The notes beneath the pieces were generated by a model. The model was not told where the DNA came from and did not search any database. It was given only the letters and a program-made list of their open reading frames with translations. Source: Castellaniella defragrans_A (lineage in GTDB: Bacteria > Pseudomonadota > Gammaproteobacteria > Burkholderiales > Burkholderiaceae_B). From it: a DNA stretch of 64,000 nt. This document shows positions 8,117 to 15,599 of the stretch, in pieces. The number at the start of each line of letters is the position of its first letter. Position 1 is the stretch's first letter. The stretch is taken from NCBI RefSeq assembly GCF_040394755.1, contig NZ_JBEBRQ010000009.1. One strand, 5' to 3'. The position numbers were made by a program, and so were the translations under genes.

Positions 8117-9694
8117 ATGAGCGACACCCCCGCACGCAAGACCCTGAGCCTCAAAGGCAAGGCGCCCGCCGCCAAAGACCGCGAGGCCCCGCGCAAGCGC
8201 TCGGGCGCGCGCGCGCGCCAGGTCGCCCTCCAGGAACACGCGCAGCACCAGTCCCCGGACACGCACGCACCGGCAAGCGAACCGTCCCTGCGGCGCAAAC
8301 CCGCCCGTCCAGGCGCTGCGCGGCAGCCCCAGGAAGCCGCCCCCGCGCCACGCGAAAGACGGCGGCCTCAGGACGCTTCCCCTGCGCCACGCGGGAGCCG
8401 GCGGCCGCAGGACACTCCCTCTGCGTCACGCGAGGACCAGCGCCCGCACGACGCGCCCGCCCCTCGCCACGAGGCTCCCCGGAACCCGGCAACAGCCGAA
8501 CCCGACGCCCGCATCCGGCGGGTGCGCCGCCCCCGCGAGGCCGAGGTCTTCGACCTGTTCGCCCCCTGCCCGCACGGCCTCGAACCAGCCCTCGCGCTCG
8601 AACTCGAGGCGCTGGGCTACGACGCGGTCCACGCGGGGCGCGCCGGCTGCCACTTCCGGGCCGACTGGATGGGCGTGCTGCGCGCCAACCTGTGCTCGCG
8701 GCTCGCCACGCGCATCCTGGTGCGCGTGGCGCAGGCCGAGATCCGCACCGAGGACGACATTCTGGAACTGGCGCGGCAGACCCCCTGGGAACGCTGGTTC
8801 GGCGCCGAACAGACGCTGCGGGTCGATACCTCGGCGGTGCGCAGCCCCCTGCGCAGCCTGCAATACTGCAACCTGCGGGCCAAGGACGGCATCTGCGACC
8901 GCCTGCGGGAACGCGAAGGCAGCCGGCCGGACATCGACACGGTGCGCCCCGATGCGCGTGTGCACCTGTTCCTCGATGCCTCTCAGGCCACGCTCTACCT
9001 CGATGTCTCCGGGGAATCGCTGTTCAAGCGCGGCTGGCGCCTGGACAAAGGCGAGGCCCCCTTGCGCGAAAACCTTGCGGCGGGCCTGCTCGCCCTGTCG
9101 GGCTGGACGCCCGACAAGCCTCTGCTGGACCCTTTCTGCGGCAGCGGCACCATCCTGATCGAGGCGGCCTGGATCGCCCTCGGCGTCCCGCCGGGGATCT
9201 GGCGCCCATTCAGTTTCGAGCGCCTGCGCAACCACGACGCCCGCCAATGGCGCGACCTCAAAGAGGACGCGCGCGCCCGCATCGCCCCCCGTCTCGATCA
9301 GGCGCTGGTCGGCTGCGACCTCGATCCGGCCGCCATCGCCGCCGCCCGCGCCAATCTCGAACGCGCCCACCTGACCCCGGAATCCATACACCTCGAGATC
9401 AGCGACGCGCGCCAGATGCCCCCGCCCGCGCCCGAGGGCTGGATCATCACCAACCCGCCCTATGGCGAACGCCTGAGCAAAGACGAGGCCGATCTCTGGC
9501 CGCAGTGGGCCAGCCACCTCAAACGGCACTACGACGGCTGGCGGCTCAACATCATCACCAGCGACCTCGACCTGCCCGCGCACATGCGCCTCAAGGCCCA
9601 CCGCCGCCACCCCCTGCACAATGGCGCGCTGGATTGCCGGCTGTTCCAGTTCAATATCGTGGCCGCGGGCTACCGGGACGGGGATCGGGAGTAG
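8117..9694 (+). CDS. THUMP-domain class I SAM-dependent RNA methyltransferase (RlmL N-domain/YcbY type)
   Basis: Probable 23S rRNA guanine-N2 methyltransferase related to the RlmL half of E. coli RlmKL. Residues 1 to about 135 are a basic, proline/arginine-rich, probably disordered tail with a 13-residue tandem repeat. Then a ferredoxin-like/THUMP region (FDLFAPCPHGLEPALALELEALG), and a Rossmann methyltransferase domain with the SAM site LLDPFCGSGTILIEAA (about residues 335-350) and catalytic NPPYGERL (about 445-452). 525 residues; without the tail it matches the usual ~390-residue stand-alone enzyme. Starts 5 bases after hemJ. Confidence 0.88.
   Translation: MSDTPARKTLSLKGKAPAAKDREAPRKRSGARARQVALQEHAQHQSPDTHAPASEPSLRRKPARPGAARQPQEAAPAPRERRRPQDASPAPRGSRRPQDTPSASREDQRPHDAPAPRHEAPRNPATAEPDARIRRVRRPREAEVFDLFAPCPHGLEPALALELEALGYDAVHAGRAGCHFRADWMGVLRANLCSRLATRILVRVAQAEIRTEDDILELARQTPWERWFGAEQTLRVDTSAVRSPLRSLQYCNLRAKDGICDRLREREGSRPDIDTVRPDARVHLFLDASQATLYLDVSGESLFKRGWRLDKGEAPLRENLAAGLLALSGWTPDKPLLDPFCGSGTILIEAAWIALGVPPGIWRPFSFERLRNHDARQWRDLKEDARARIAPRLDQALVGCDLDPAAIAAARANLERAHLTPESIHLEISDARQMPPPAPEGWIITNPPYGERLSKDEADLWPQWASHLKRHYDGWRLNIITSDLDLPAHMRLKAHRRHPLHNGALDCRLFQFNIVAAGYRDGDRE
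8345..8461 (+). repeat. three tandem 39-bp units inside the methyltransferase gene
   Basis: Units beginning GCGCCACGCG, GCGCCACGCG and GCGTCACGCG start at 8345, 8384 and 8423, exactly 39 bases apart. Each encodes a 13-residue unit with the pattern A-x-R-x(2-4)-R-R-P-Q/H-D. Length is a multiple of three so copy number can change without frameshift. Confidence 0.85.
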
Positions 9695-9772
9695 GAATCT
9701 TTCGCCCTGAGACGACTCGCCATCGAACGGCTACGGGCTGCGAGACTGGAAGAAATACACAGCGGCGCGGGA

Positions 9773-10060
9773 TCACGCCGTCAATGCCTCGATCACCGCC
9801 TTCGGGTTGTGCGCAATCACATTGAGCAGCACCAGCGCCGGGCCACGCGGGGCACGGTCACCCCGCTCCCAGTGCCGTAGGGTCGCCGCGGAAAAACCGA
9901 AGTGCGCGGCGAATTGTTCCTGGGTCATGCCGACTTTGGCGCGCACGGCCTTCACATCGATTGCGCGGGGACGATGCATACGCACACCACACGTATCACC
10001 CTTGGCATGGATAATCGCCTCTTGCAAACCTTGCTTGATGCTATCGAATCCTTTGCTCAT
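9773..10060 (-). CDS. HigA-like XRE-family antitoxin
   Basis: 95-residue helix-turn-helix protein. Starts MSKGFDSIKQGLQEAIIHAKG and contains the HTH segment VGMTQEQFAAHFGFSAATLRHWERG, followed by a short C-terminal helix. This is the layout of MqsA/HigA-type antitoxins encoded downstream of RelE-like toxins: it should bind the toxin and repress the shared promoter. The start overlaps the last 20 bases of the toxin gene, so the two are translationally coupled. A longer frame upstream lies wholly inside the toxin gene and is rejected. Confidence 0.88.
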   Translation of the reverse strand: MSKGFDSIKQGLQEAIIHAKGDTCGVRMHRPRAIDVKAVRAKVGMTQEQFAAHFGFSAATLRHWERGDRAPRGPALVLLNVIAHNPKAVIEALTA

Positions 10061-10412
10061 GATTTTTCCGCTCTTTCCAGATACCGACCAGCACGCCCAC
10101 GAGATCGGCCAGATCATTACGCTCGGCCTTGCTCAAGCTCTCCTTGTCGCTCTTGGCAAACAGCGCCAGTAAGTACAACGGCATGATGTCATCGTGGTAG
10201 TAGTAGATGACGCGCGCACCCCCTCTCTTGCCCTGACTGCCGCGCCCCCAGCGTAACTTGCGCACCCCACCCGTGCCTTCCATGATGGCCCCAGACTTGG
10301 GACACTCGGCCAGATGGTCGATCAGGTCTTGACGCTCTTTCTCAGTAAACAGCCTTTCGGCCAAGCGAATATAAGAAGGGAGTTCGACAATGCCCTGCAG
10401 GGTCTCGGACAT
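10041..10412 (-). CDS. RelE/HigB-like type II toxin
   Basis: 123 residues with the RelE/ParE-superfamily pattern LPSYIRLAERLFTEKERQDLIDHLAECP, then GAIMEGTGGVRKLRWGRGSQGKRGGARVIYYYHDD, and IPLYLLALFAKSDKESLSKAERNDL. This subgroup is normally a ribosome-dependent mRNA endonuclease. Toxin-first order with an overlapping XRE antitoxin identifies a HigBA-type module. ATG is the only plausible start; GGAG lies 11 bases upstream and overlaps the proposed -10. Gene composition is lower in GC than the flanking rlmL-like gene, consistent with acquisition. Confidence 0.88.
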   Translation of the reverse strand: MSETLQGIVELPSYIRLAERLFTEKERQDLIDHLAECPKSGAIMEGTGGVRKLRWGRGSQGKRGGARVIYYYHDDIMPLYLLALFAKSDKESLSKAERNDLADLVGVLVGIWKERKNHEQRIR

Positions 10413-10417
10413 GGTTG

Positions 10418-10446
10418 ATTCTACTCCATTGGATTAATCGAAACAA
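10418..10446 (-). promoter_or_regulatory. putative promoter and operator of the toxin-antitoxin pair
   Basis: On the minus strand TTGTTT and TAGAAT are separated by exactly 17 bases. The spacer holds the palindrome GATTAATC and a near-palindrome TCCAATGGA, plausible antitoxin-binding sites. The predicted transcription start falls at or within a base or two of the toxin ATG, so the transcript would be leaderless unless a more upstream start is used. Confidence 0.5.
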
Positions 10447-10690
10447 GGCGGCGATGGATTGCATCCCCACGCCCGAACCTCTCTCACGAGCGAGCCAAAG
10501 CGCACGAACCGACCACAAATACAATCCAGATTGTCGAGGATATGGTGGTGCTCTGGCACCTCGACTGTGAGTAATATGCTCGCCTCGGCAAACCGCAGGA
10601 CACGATGGCGACTCTTGCGCCCTCCGACATCGCGCTCATCGGCACAATGACTACACCCAGTCTTGAGAAACGGGAAACGGGCAGTAAGAT
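10447..10690. other. intergenic stretch with no recognised gene
   Basis: Lies between the divergent toxin-antitoxin promoter and the palindromic promoter of the small gene. Short open frames here have no recognisable protein character and no ribosome-binding site. I see no RNA gene or mobile-element end in it. Confidence 0.5.
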
Positions 10691-10732
10691 TTGCTTTTGT
10701 ACTAGGGTTAACCCTATAATAGGGTTAACCCT
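10691..10732 (+). promoter_or_regulatory. promoter with a twin AGGGTTAACCCT palindromic operator
   Basis: A -35 TTGCTT and a perfect -10 TATAAT are 18 bases apart. The -10 is embedded between two identical 12-bp palindromes AGGGTTAACCCT (10704-10715 and 10721-10732); together with the 5-base spacer they make a 29-bp sequence that is its own reverse complement except at the centre. A protein bound here would cover the -10 and block RNA polymerase. The small gene starts 35 bases downstream. Confidence 0.7.
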
Positions 10733-10767
10733 GAGCGAAACGCTCTGTATCCTGCAAGAGGCTAGCC

Positions 10768-10950
10768 ATGAACCCGATGAACCAAACCCGCCTGACCGAT
10801 TCCCTTGAGCGCGAGCTGCTCAAGCAAGCCATCGAAGCCCAGAACGAATTTCCTCCCCTGGGCAAGATGCTGGGCAATCTGTTCCGCAAGGTTGCATCGC
10901 TGTTCAAGGGTCCCGAGGTCGCGCTTCGCCAGACCCACACCGCGCACTGA
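10768..10950 (+). CDS. 60-residue hypothetical protein under its own promoter and terminator
   Basis: Family not recognised. The product begins MNPMNQTRLTDSLERELLKQ, has an amphipathic helical middle (LERELLKQAIEAQNEF), a hydrophobic-basic stretch (LGKMLGNLFRKVASLFKG) and a short polar tail. No signal peptide, cysteine or clear DNA-binding motif. Support for a real gene: AAGAGG 7 bases before ATG, a consensus promoter with a palindromic operator upstream, and an intrinsic terminator 20 bases after the stop. A second Met at codon 4 could be the start. A monocistronic regulated small protein is the best reading. Confidence 0.6.
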   Translation: MNPMNQTRLTDSLERELLKQAIEAQNEFPPLGKMLGNLFRKVASLFKGPEVALRQTHTAH

Positions 10951-10970
10951 GCCTCTGCGACCACATTGTG

Positions 10971-10998
10971 AAAGGGCTGCCAGGAGGCAGCCCTTTTT
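10971..10998 (+). terminator. intrinsic terminator of the 60-residue gene
   Basis: 11-bp stem AAAGGGCTGCC / GGCAGCCCTTT with an AGGA loop, running into a T tract. The repeat array begins directly after it. Confidence 0.85.
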
Positions 10999-10999
10999 G

Positions 11000-11190
11000 T
11001 TGCCGGACGCGACCCCACGGCAAAAAATACCCCCATGCTGCGCCTGCGGCTTGCTGCCCCCCAAGGGGGCGCTTTTTGCCTTGGGACGGCCCGGCGGCAA
11101 AAAATACCCCCACGCTGCGCCTGCGGCTTGCTGCCCCCCAAGGGGGCGCTTTTTGCCTTGGGACGGCCCGGCGGCAAAAAATACCCCACG
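11000..11190 (+). repeat. interspersed GC-rich repeat, copy 3 (tandem array)
   Basis: Two nearly identical 77-bp units start at 11041 and 11118 (each CGCCTGCGGCTTGCTGCCCC onward to the A run and TACCCCCACGCTG), preceded by a decayed partial unit and followed by a partial ACGCTGCGTGCAGGCG. The array fills the gap between the small-gene terminator and the promoter of the next operon. Between it and the hydrolase gene I see only the possible -10 and a CTCTC-TTT-GAGAG hairpin at 11280-11292. Confidence 0.88.
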
Positions 11191-11245
11191 CTGCGTGCAG
11201 GCGCATACCTCCCCATTGCCCGGAAAGCTCTATCAGGGGTGCCGG

Positions 11246-11251
11246 TACAAT
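11246..11251 (+). promoter_or_regulatory. possible -10 element of the hydrolase/membrane-protein operon
   Basis: TACAAT in the word CGGTACAATG, identical to that upstream of leuS, about 93 bases before the hydrolase ATG. No clear -35. A small CTCTC/GAGAG hairpin follows in the leader. Confidence 0.3.
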
Positions 11252-11343
11252 GCCAGTCTGTGCGACACTTGAACTGATTCTCTCTTTGAGAGAGTTTCGA
11301 CCGCGAGCGTCCTAGCCGTTGAAATCCTATAGGTCCGCGCATC

Positions 11344-11829
11344 ATGTTGAAATGCCTATTGATCGTCGATGTACAGAACGGTTTCATCAGCCGGAGCACC
11401 GAGCACATCCCGGCCCTCGTAGAGTCTGCGCAAAAGGATTACGACGTAGTCTACGCTACCCGTTTCTACAACCCGACGGGCTCGTTCTTCAGGACCCTCA
11501 TCAAGTGGAATCGCCTGGGGCGTGACTCATCTGAGTTCGCCCTCGCCTTTCGACTGGAGGTTGGGGGCACTATTATTGATAAGCCGATCTACACATGCGT
11601 GGACAAATTGTTCGTCGCGGGGCTGCGGGGGCAAAATATCAGCGTGGTTGACGTATGCGGCATCGATACGGACATCTGCGTTACCAAATGCGCGGTTGAT
11701 CTTTTTGAGTCTGGGATTGAACCCCGGGTGCTGGCCAGGTTGTGCGCAAGCAACGCCGGGCAGGAGGCTCACGAGCACGCACTCCGTACATTGGAGAGGT
11801 ATATAGGCAAAGGCCAAGTCATCCGATGA
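11344..11829 (+). CDS. isochorismatase-like cysteine hydrolase
   Basis: 161 residues with the isochorismatase/nicotinamidase fold. The catalytic triad of the superfamily is visible: Asp9 in LLIVDVQNGF, Lys80 in IIDKPIYTC, and the nucleophile Cys112 in VVDVCGIDTDICVTKCAVDL, which also contains the usual cis-peptide region before the Cys. It is shorter than typical nicotinamidases (about 180-210) and lacks their extended metal-binding loop. Substrate unknown; these enzymes cleave C-N or ether bonds in small metabolites such as nicotinamide or isochorismate. Visibly less GC-rich than the core genes around. ATGA overlap with the next gene indicates a two-gene unit. Confidence 0.85.
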   Translation: MLKCLLIVDVQNGFISRSTEHIPALVESAQKDYDVVYATRFYNPTGSFFRTLIKWNRLGRDSSEFALAFRLEVGGTIIDKPIYTCVDKLFVAGLRGQNISVVDVCGIDTDICVTKCAVDLFESGIEPRVLARLCASNAGQEAHEHALRTLERYIGKGQVIR

Positions 11830-12989
11830 ATCTGCACGCTATTTCAATTGTGCCAGTCGAGTTCTTCTCGACGTCAGCCGTGCGCAAGTGCATTGGGCGT
11901 ATCAAAGCGAATGGCATGTGCACAAGGGTGGATGGCGATACTCTGTTGAGCAGATTCATAACCGAACTTGGCGGTAGTGACTACGAAGTGTATGAGCTGC
12001 CCAGTGAGAAGTCCGCTCCTTGCACGCGCATTGTGGTGCGCAACACCAGTCTTTGTTTTGTCGTGGAGCGCGTTCGCAAGGATTTCGATTTGTCGCAGGA
12101 CGGCGTGCGCGAAGAATTGTTTATGCGCAATCGCTGGCATGAGTCGATTATTCAAGGGCGCCCTGATAGCTGCGTGGCGGGTGTTCTGGATCTGATGCTG
12201 GAAGCGCTTGGCAAGCATGACTTCAGCTTGCCTCGTATTCATTATGCTTTTTCCTATTACATCATTGAATGCGAGAGCGCATTGTCCAGCCTGGACGAGC
12301 GTGTGCTGAAGATGCTATCTGCGCCGTCTCTCATGGACATTGACGACATGCTCTCCACGGCTTGCGTAGCCGCACGCCCCCCCTCTGTTGATGACCTGAA
12401 AGAAGAATTCCTTGGGGAAGTCAGGGACTGCGACATGTCAAACACGGCCCGCACCTACATTACATGGGCAACCATTGTGTCGGCGACGACACAGCAAGAA
12501 CTCGAACGCACAAAGGCGTTGATCACAGCGCTGGAATGCAAGCTGCAGCTGGTTTGGAACCGTTGCTACGCGACCAGTGTCTTCATTGACTCGGTGTTCG
12601 ACAGCAACAGTACGGTGCGCAGCGTCTCGGCCCTCTATTGGGATTTTGTGCGTAATCTGGATAACGCCAAGTCCATTGCCTCCCCGACTTCCTCGACGCG
12701 CGCGAACCGTTTGTTTTCCGAGATGATGAAAACATCCTTCATTCATGATGAAATCCAGAAGATGTCTCATAAAATTGACCACCTGGAACGATACGTCAGC
12801 GAAAAGAACATGCGCAAGAGTCGCGTCTATCAAAAGAGCGTGGAAATCCTGTTATTCATCACCGCTCTCTCAGCACTCATTCAAGTGCTTTTCCCTATTC
12901 CCATAGAGCTCGTGGATGTGTCACTGCGCTATGCGATCGTCAGCGCAGTGGCACTGATCGGAGTCATTTCGATCGCAAAGTCTGGCTGA
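11826..12989 (+). CDS. unknown protein with coiled segment and two C-terminal membrane helices
   Basis: 387 residues, family not recognised. A mixed alpha/beta N-terminal region (to about residue 120) is followed by a mostly helical middle, a coiled-coil-like stretch (HDEIQKMSHKIDHLERYVSEKN, about 305-325) and two membrane helices near residues 337-357 and 364-383, ending at AKSG. This outline resembles CorA-like or RMD1-like proteins, but the GMN motif of CorA is absent. The ATG overlaps the hydrolase stop (ATGA); an in-frame extension upstream is inside the hydrolase gene and rejected. Lower GC and codon use differ from neighbours, suggesting transfer. Confidence 0.75.
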   Translation: MNLHAISIVPVEFFSTSAVRKCIGRIKANGMCTRVDGDTLLSRFITELGGSDYEVYELPSEKSAPCTRIVVRNTSLCFVVERVRKDFDLSQDGVREELFMRNRWHESIIQGRPDSCVAGVLDLMLEALGKHDFSLPRIHYAFSYYIIECESALSSLDERVLKMLSAPSLMDIDDMLSTACVAARPPSVDDLKEEFLGEVRDCDMSNTARTYITWATIVSATTQQELERTKALITALECKLQLVWNRCYATSVFIDSVFDSNSTVRSVSALYWDFVRNLDNAKSIASPTSSTRANRLFSEMMKTSFIHDEIQKMSHKIDHLERYVSEKNMRKSRVYQKSVEILLFITALSALIQVLFPIPIELVDVSLRYAIVSAVALIGVISIAKSG

Positions 12990-13157
12990 ACTTTAGAGGC
13001 GTAGATGGAAATCCGTCAGCCATGCAGGTTTCCACTGATGACCAGCCCTGGACCCGCAGACAAAAGCAGCGCATTCTTCGCGCTGAACCCCAAGGTCGCG
13101 GCCCGGACGCCCCTCTTTTGCGGGATAATGGCAGGCTTCGGGGTCCTCATTCACACC

Positions 13158-13676
13158 ATGCCCGCCATTCCATCGCCCATTCCCACCACACCCAGCCGTC
13201 TGAGGCGGTTCGCCTGCATGATGTATGAGGGCGTCCTGCTCTTTGGCGTCCTGTTCCTCGCCGACTACCTGTTCGATACCCTGACCCAGAGCCGGGAGGC
13301 CCTGATGCTGCGCCATGTGCGCCAAGGCGTCGCCTTTCTGGCCATCGGCCTCTACTTCATCCTGTGCTGGCGGCATGGGGGCCAGACCCTGCCCATGAAA
13401 ACCTGGGACATCCGCCTGATCGACCGCAACGCCGCCCCGGTGCCTTTGCCAAGAATGATCCTGCGCTACGTCCTGATGTGGCTGATCCCCCTGCTCGCGA
13501 TCTGGCTCGTCGGCCGCCTGTCGGCCGCCACCGGCCAGGCCTCGGTCTATTCGCTGATCGTCGCGGCGCCCTTCTCGATTTTCATCTGGACCTGGTTCGA
13601 CCCCGAGGGGCAGTTCCTGCACGACCGCCTGCTGGGTACCCGCCTGGTGAACGCCAAGAAACCGGCAAACCCATGA
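13158..13676 (+). CDS. RDD family membrane protein
   Basis: 172-residue inner-membrane protein with about four helices. Contains the RDD signature early (PSRLRRFACMMYEGVLLFGVLFLADYLFD), the central GGQTLPMKTWDIRLIDRNAAP segment and a late DPEGQFLHDRLLGTRLV, all typical of RDD proteins. Function in the cell is not established for most members; some affect ion or small-molecule transport. The frame is open upstream to about 13005 but ATG at 13158 gives the normal length. Ends in an ATGA overlap with hslO. Confidence 0.85.
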   Translation: MPAIPSPIPTTPSRLRRFACMMYEGVLLFGVLFLADYLFDTLTQSREALMLRHVRQGVAFLAIGLYFILCWRHGGQTLPMKTWDIRLIDRNAAPVPLPRMILRYVLMWLIPLLAIWLVGRLSAATGQASVYSLIVAAPFSIFIWTWFDPEGQFLHDRLLGTRLVNAKKPANP

Positions 13677-14590
13677 GCGACACACTGCGCAAATACCTCG
13701 CCCTCGACCGCGCGACCCGCGTCCAGACGGTACGCCTGACCGATACCTGGCGTACTGGCCTCGCGCATCAGGACCTTCCGCCTGTGCTGCAACGGCTCAT
13801 GGGCGAGCTGGCCGCCGCCGCGGTCCTGCTGGCGGGCAACATCAAGTTCAATGGATCGGTCGTCCTGCAGTTGCAGGGCAACGGCCCCGTGCGCCTCATC
13901 GTGGTGGAATGCACCTCCGACCTGGGCCTGCGCGCGACCGCTCATGTCCGTGAAAATACCGTCATTCCAGCCGATGGCACCTTGCAGACCCTGCTCAACG
14001 CCGACGGCCAGGGCCGCTTCATGGTGATGCTCGATCCCTCCCATCGCGAAACCGGCACGCCAGCCTACCAGGGCATCGTCCCCCTGGAGGGCGAAACGGT
14101 ATCCGAGACACTCGAACACTACATGCGCAACTCCGAGCAGCTCGACACCCGCATGTGGCTGGCGGCCGACGAACGGCACTGCGCGGGCTTTCTGCTGCAA
14201 CGCCTGCCCGAGACCGGGGGCGAGGCGATCGAATCGGCCGACGAATCCAGTTGGGACCGCTTCATCGCCCTGGCCGAAACCTTGCAGGCCGCGGAGCTCC
14301 TGAACGAGGAAACCGAAACACTCATCCGCCGCCTGTTCTGGCAGGATGACCTGCGCATGTTCGAGCCCCAGACCGTGCGCTGGCACTGCCCATGCTCGCG
14401 CGCGCGGGTCGCCAACATGCTGCGCACCTTGGGCCGCGCCGAGATCGACAGCATCCTGCGCGAACAGGCGCAGGTGCAGATCGCCTGCAATTTCTGCGGC
14501 AAGCCCTATACCTTCGACGCGGTGGACTGCGCGATGCTGTTCACCGACAGCCCTCAGACCTCCCAGGAACCGGGCCGCACGCTGCATTGA
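13673..14590 (+). CDS. hslO: 33 kDa chaperonin Hsp33
   Basis: Redox-activated holdase chaperone of the cytoplasm, 305 residues. The N-terminal fold begins DTLRKYLALDRATRVQTVRLTDTW; the C-terminal zinc/redox switch has the CxC motif (HCPCSR, near residue 237) and the CxxC motif (CNFCGK, near residue 271). All four cysteines needed for the switch are present. Length is normal. Coupled to the RDD gene by a four-base overlap. Confidence 0.96.
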   Translation: MSDTLRKYLALDRATRVQTVRLTDTWRTGLAHQDLPPVLQRLMGELAAAAVLLAGNIKFNGSVVLQLQGNGPVRLIVVECTSDLGLRATAHVRENTVIPADGTLQTLLNADGQGRFMVMLDPSHRETGTPAYQGIVPLEGETVSETLEHYMRNSEQLDTRMWLAADERHCAGFLLQRLPETGGEAIESADESSWDRFIALAETLQAAELLNEETETLIRRLFWQDDLRMFEPQTVRWHCPCSRARVANMLRTLGRAEIDSILREQAQVQIACNFCGKPYTFDAVDCAMLFTDSPQTSQEPGRTLH

Positions 14591-14752
14591 TCTGATCGTT
14601 CGGCCAGATAAACCGCCGACTGCGACCGGTACTGGCGCAATCCCTCGGACAAGCCGCAGGCGCTGTGTTTGTCAGCGCAGTTTCCACAATCGACAGGGTT
14701 TCGGCACACGCCCACACTGGTGTCCTTCGTTCCCCTTCGAATCCACCCCGAC

Positions 14753-15517
14753 ATGCGCGCCACCCCCGCTTCACCCCATACCACGACCCGCCAGCATGGC
14801 GTGGGCATGGCGGAATTCCTGCTGGCCGCCCTGCCCATCCTGCTGCTGGGGGCGGGCGGCATCGAAACCGCGCACTGGCTGCTCCTGCGGCAATCGCTCA
14901 GTTTCGCCCTGGTCGAGGCCGGCCGCGCAGCGGCCACCCGGCAGGCCGACCCGGCGGCGCTGGCGCAGGCTTTCGAGGACGCCTTGCACATCCTCCATCC
15001 CCAGGCCGGGCAGCGGGACGCCGCCCTGGCATGGCGCCGCCGCGCATTGAACGGGCTGCCCTGGCAGATCCGGATCGTTCGTCCGGCACGGGCCTCTTTC
15101 CTGGATCATGCCGCCCCGGACCTGGACAGCCCCGCGGGCGGGACGGCGCAGGGCCTGACACTGATCCGCAACGACCGCCAACACGAGCAATACCTGCGGG
15201 GACTGGGGCTGGGCTGGCCCGACGGGCGCGGGCCGGCGTCGGGGGAAACGATCTTCGAGGCCAACACCCTCGTGCTCGAGCTGACCTGGCCTCATCGCCC
15301 GTTGCTGCCCGGCATCGCCGCCCTGCTGCGCCTGATGGCCGGCCCGGCCACGCCCGCCGACTACCGCCAGCGGGTACTGGCGCAAGGCCTGCTGCCGATC
15401 ATGCGCAGCGCGGCCCTGGCCATGCATTCGCATCCCGCAAACTGGCCGGACCTGGCCGACGGCCGGGTCGTGCATGACGGTCCTACCTCGATACGGCGAT
15501 CCAATCCGGCGGATTGA
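14753..15517 (+). CDS. TadE-like pseudopilin-type membrane protein
   Basis: 254 residues from ATG at 14753. The N-terminal part RQHGVGMAEFLLAALPILLLGAGGIETAHWLLLRQ is a glycine/alanine-rich single membrane helix preceded by a polar segment with a Glu five residues into the hydrophobic run, as in TadE/TadG minor pilins. The rest is soluble and not recognised. No other tad/flp genes are in the window, so this may be an orphan or a distinct family. The frame is open back to 14669, but that start lacks support. Assignment moderate. Confidence 0.6.
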   Translation: MRATPASPHTTTRQHGVGMAEFLLAALPILLLGAGGIETAHWLLLRQSLSFALVEAGRAAATRQADPAALAQAFEDALHILHPQAGQRDAALAWRRRALNGLPWQIRIVRPARASFLDHAAPDLDSPAGGTAQGLTLIRNDRQHEQYLRGLGLGWPDGRGPASGETIFEANTLVLELTWPHRPLLPGIAALLRLMAGPATPADYRQRVLAQGLLPIMRSAALAMHSHPANWPDLADGRVVHDGPTSIRRSNPAD

Positions 15518-15599
15518 TCCGATGCCCGGCATCACTGGCCATGCCGACGCTCTGCCCGGCAATGGCCTGAGCCGCGATCGACTCGCGACGAAACAGCCG

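Noticed and set aside
10459..10808. Small plus-strand frames in the gap upstream of the 60-residue gene
   Set aside because: No ribosome-binding sites, no recognisable protein pattern, and they run through the promoter/operator.
11000..11190. CRISPR array
   Set aside because: Only two units, no short repeat-spacer alternation, and the unit is dispersed elsewhere; not CRISPR-like.
10725..11408. Minus-strand frames through the repeat array and the 60-residue gene
   Set aside because: They encode the repeated GGVFCRRAVPRQK-type translation of the 77-bp repeat and are an artefact of its lack of stops.
12990..13157. Possible RNA gene or extra N-terminus of the RDD protein
   Set aside because: No tRNA-like arms and the RDD frame has a better ATG at 13158.
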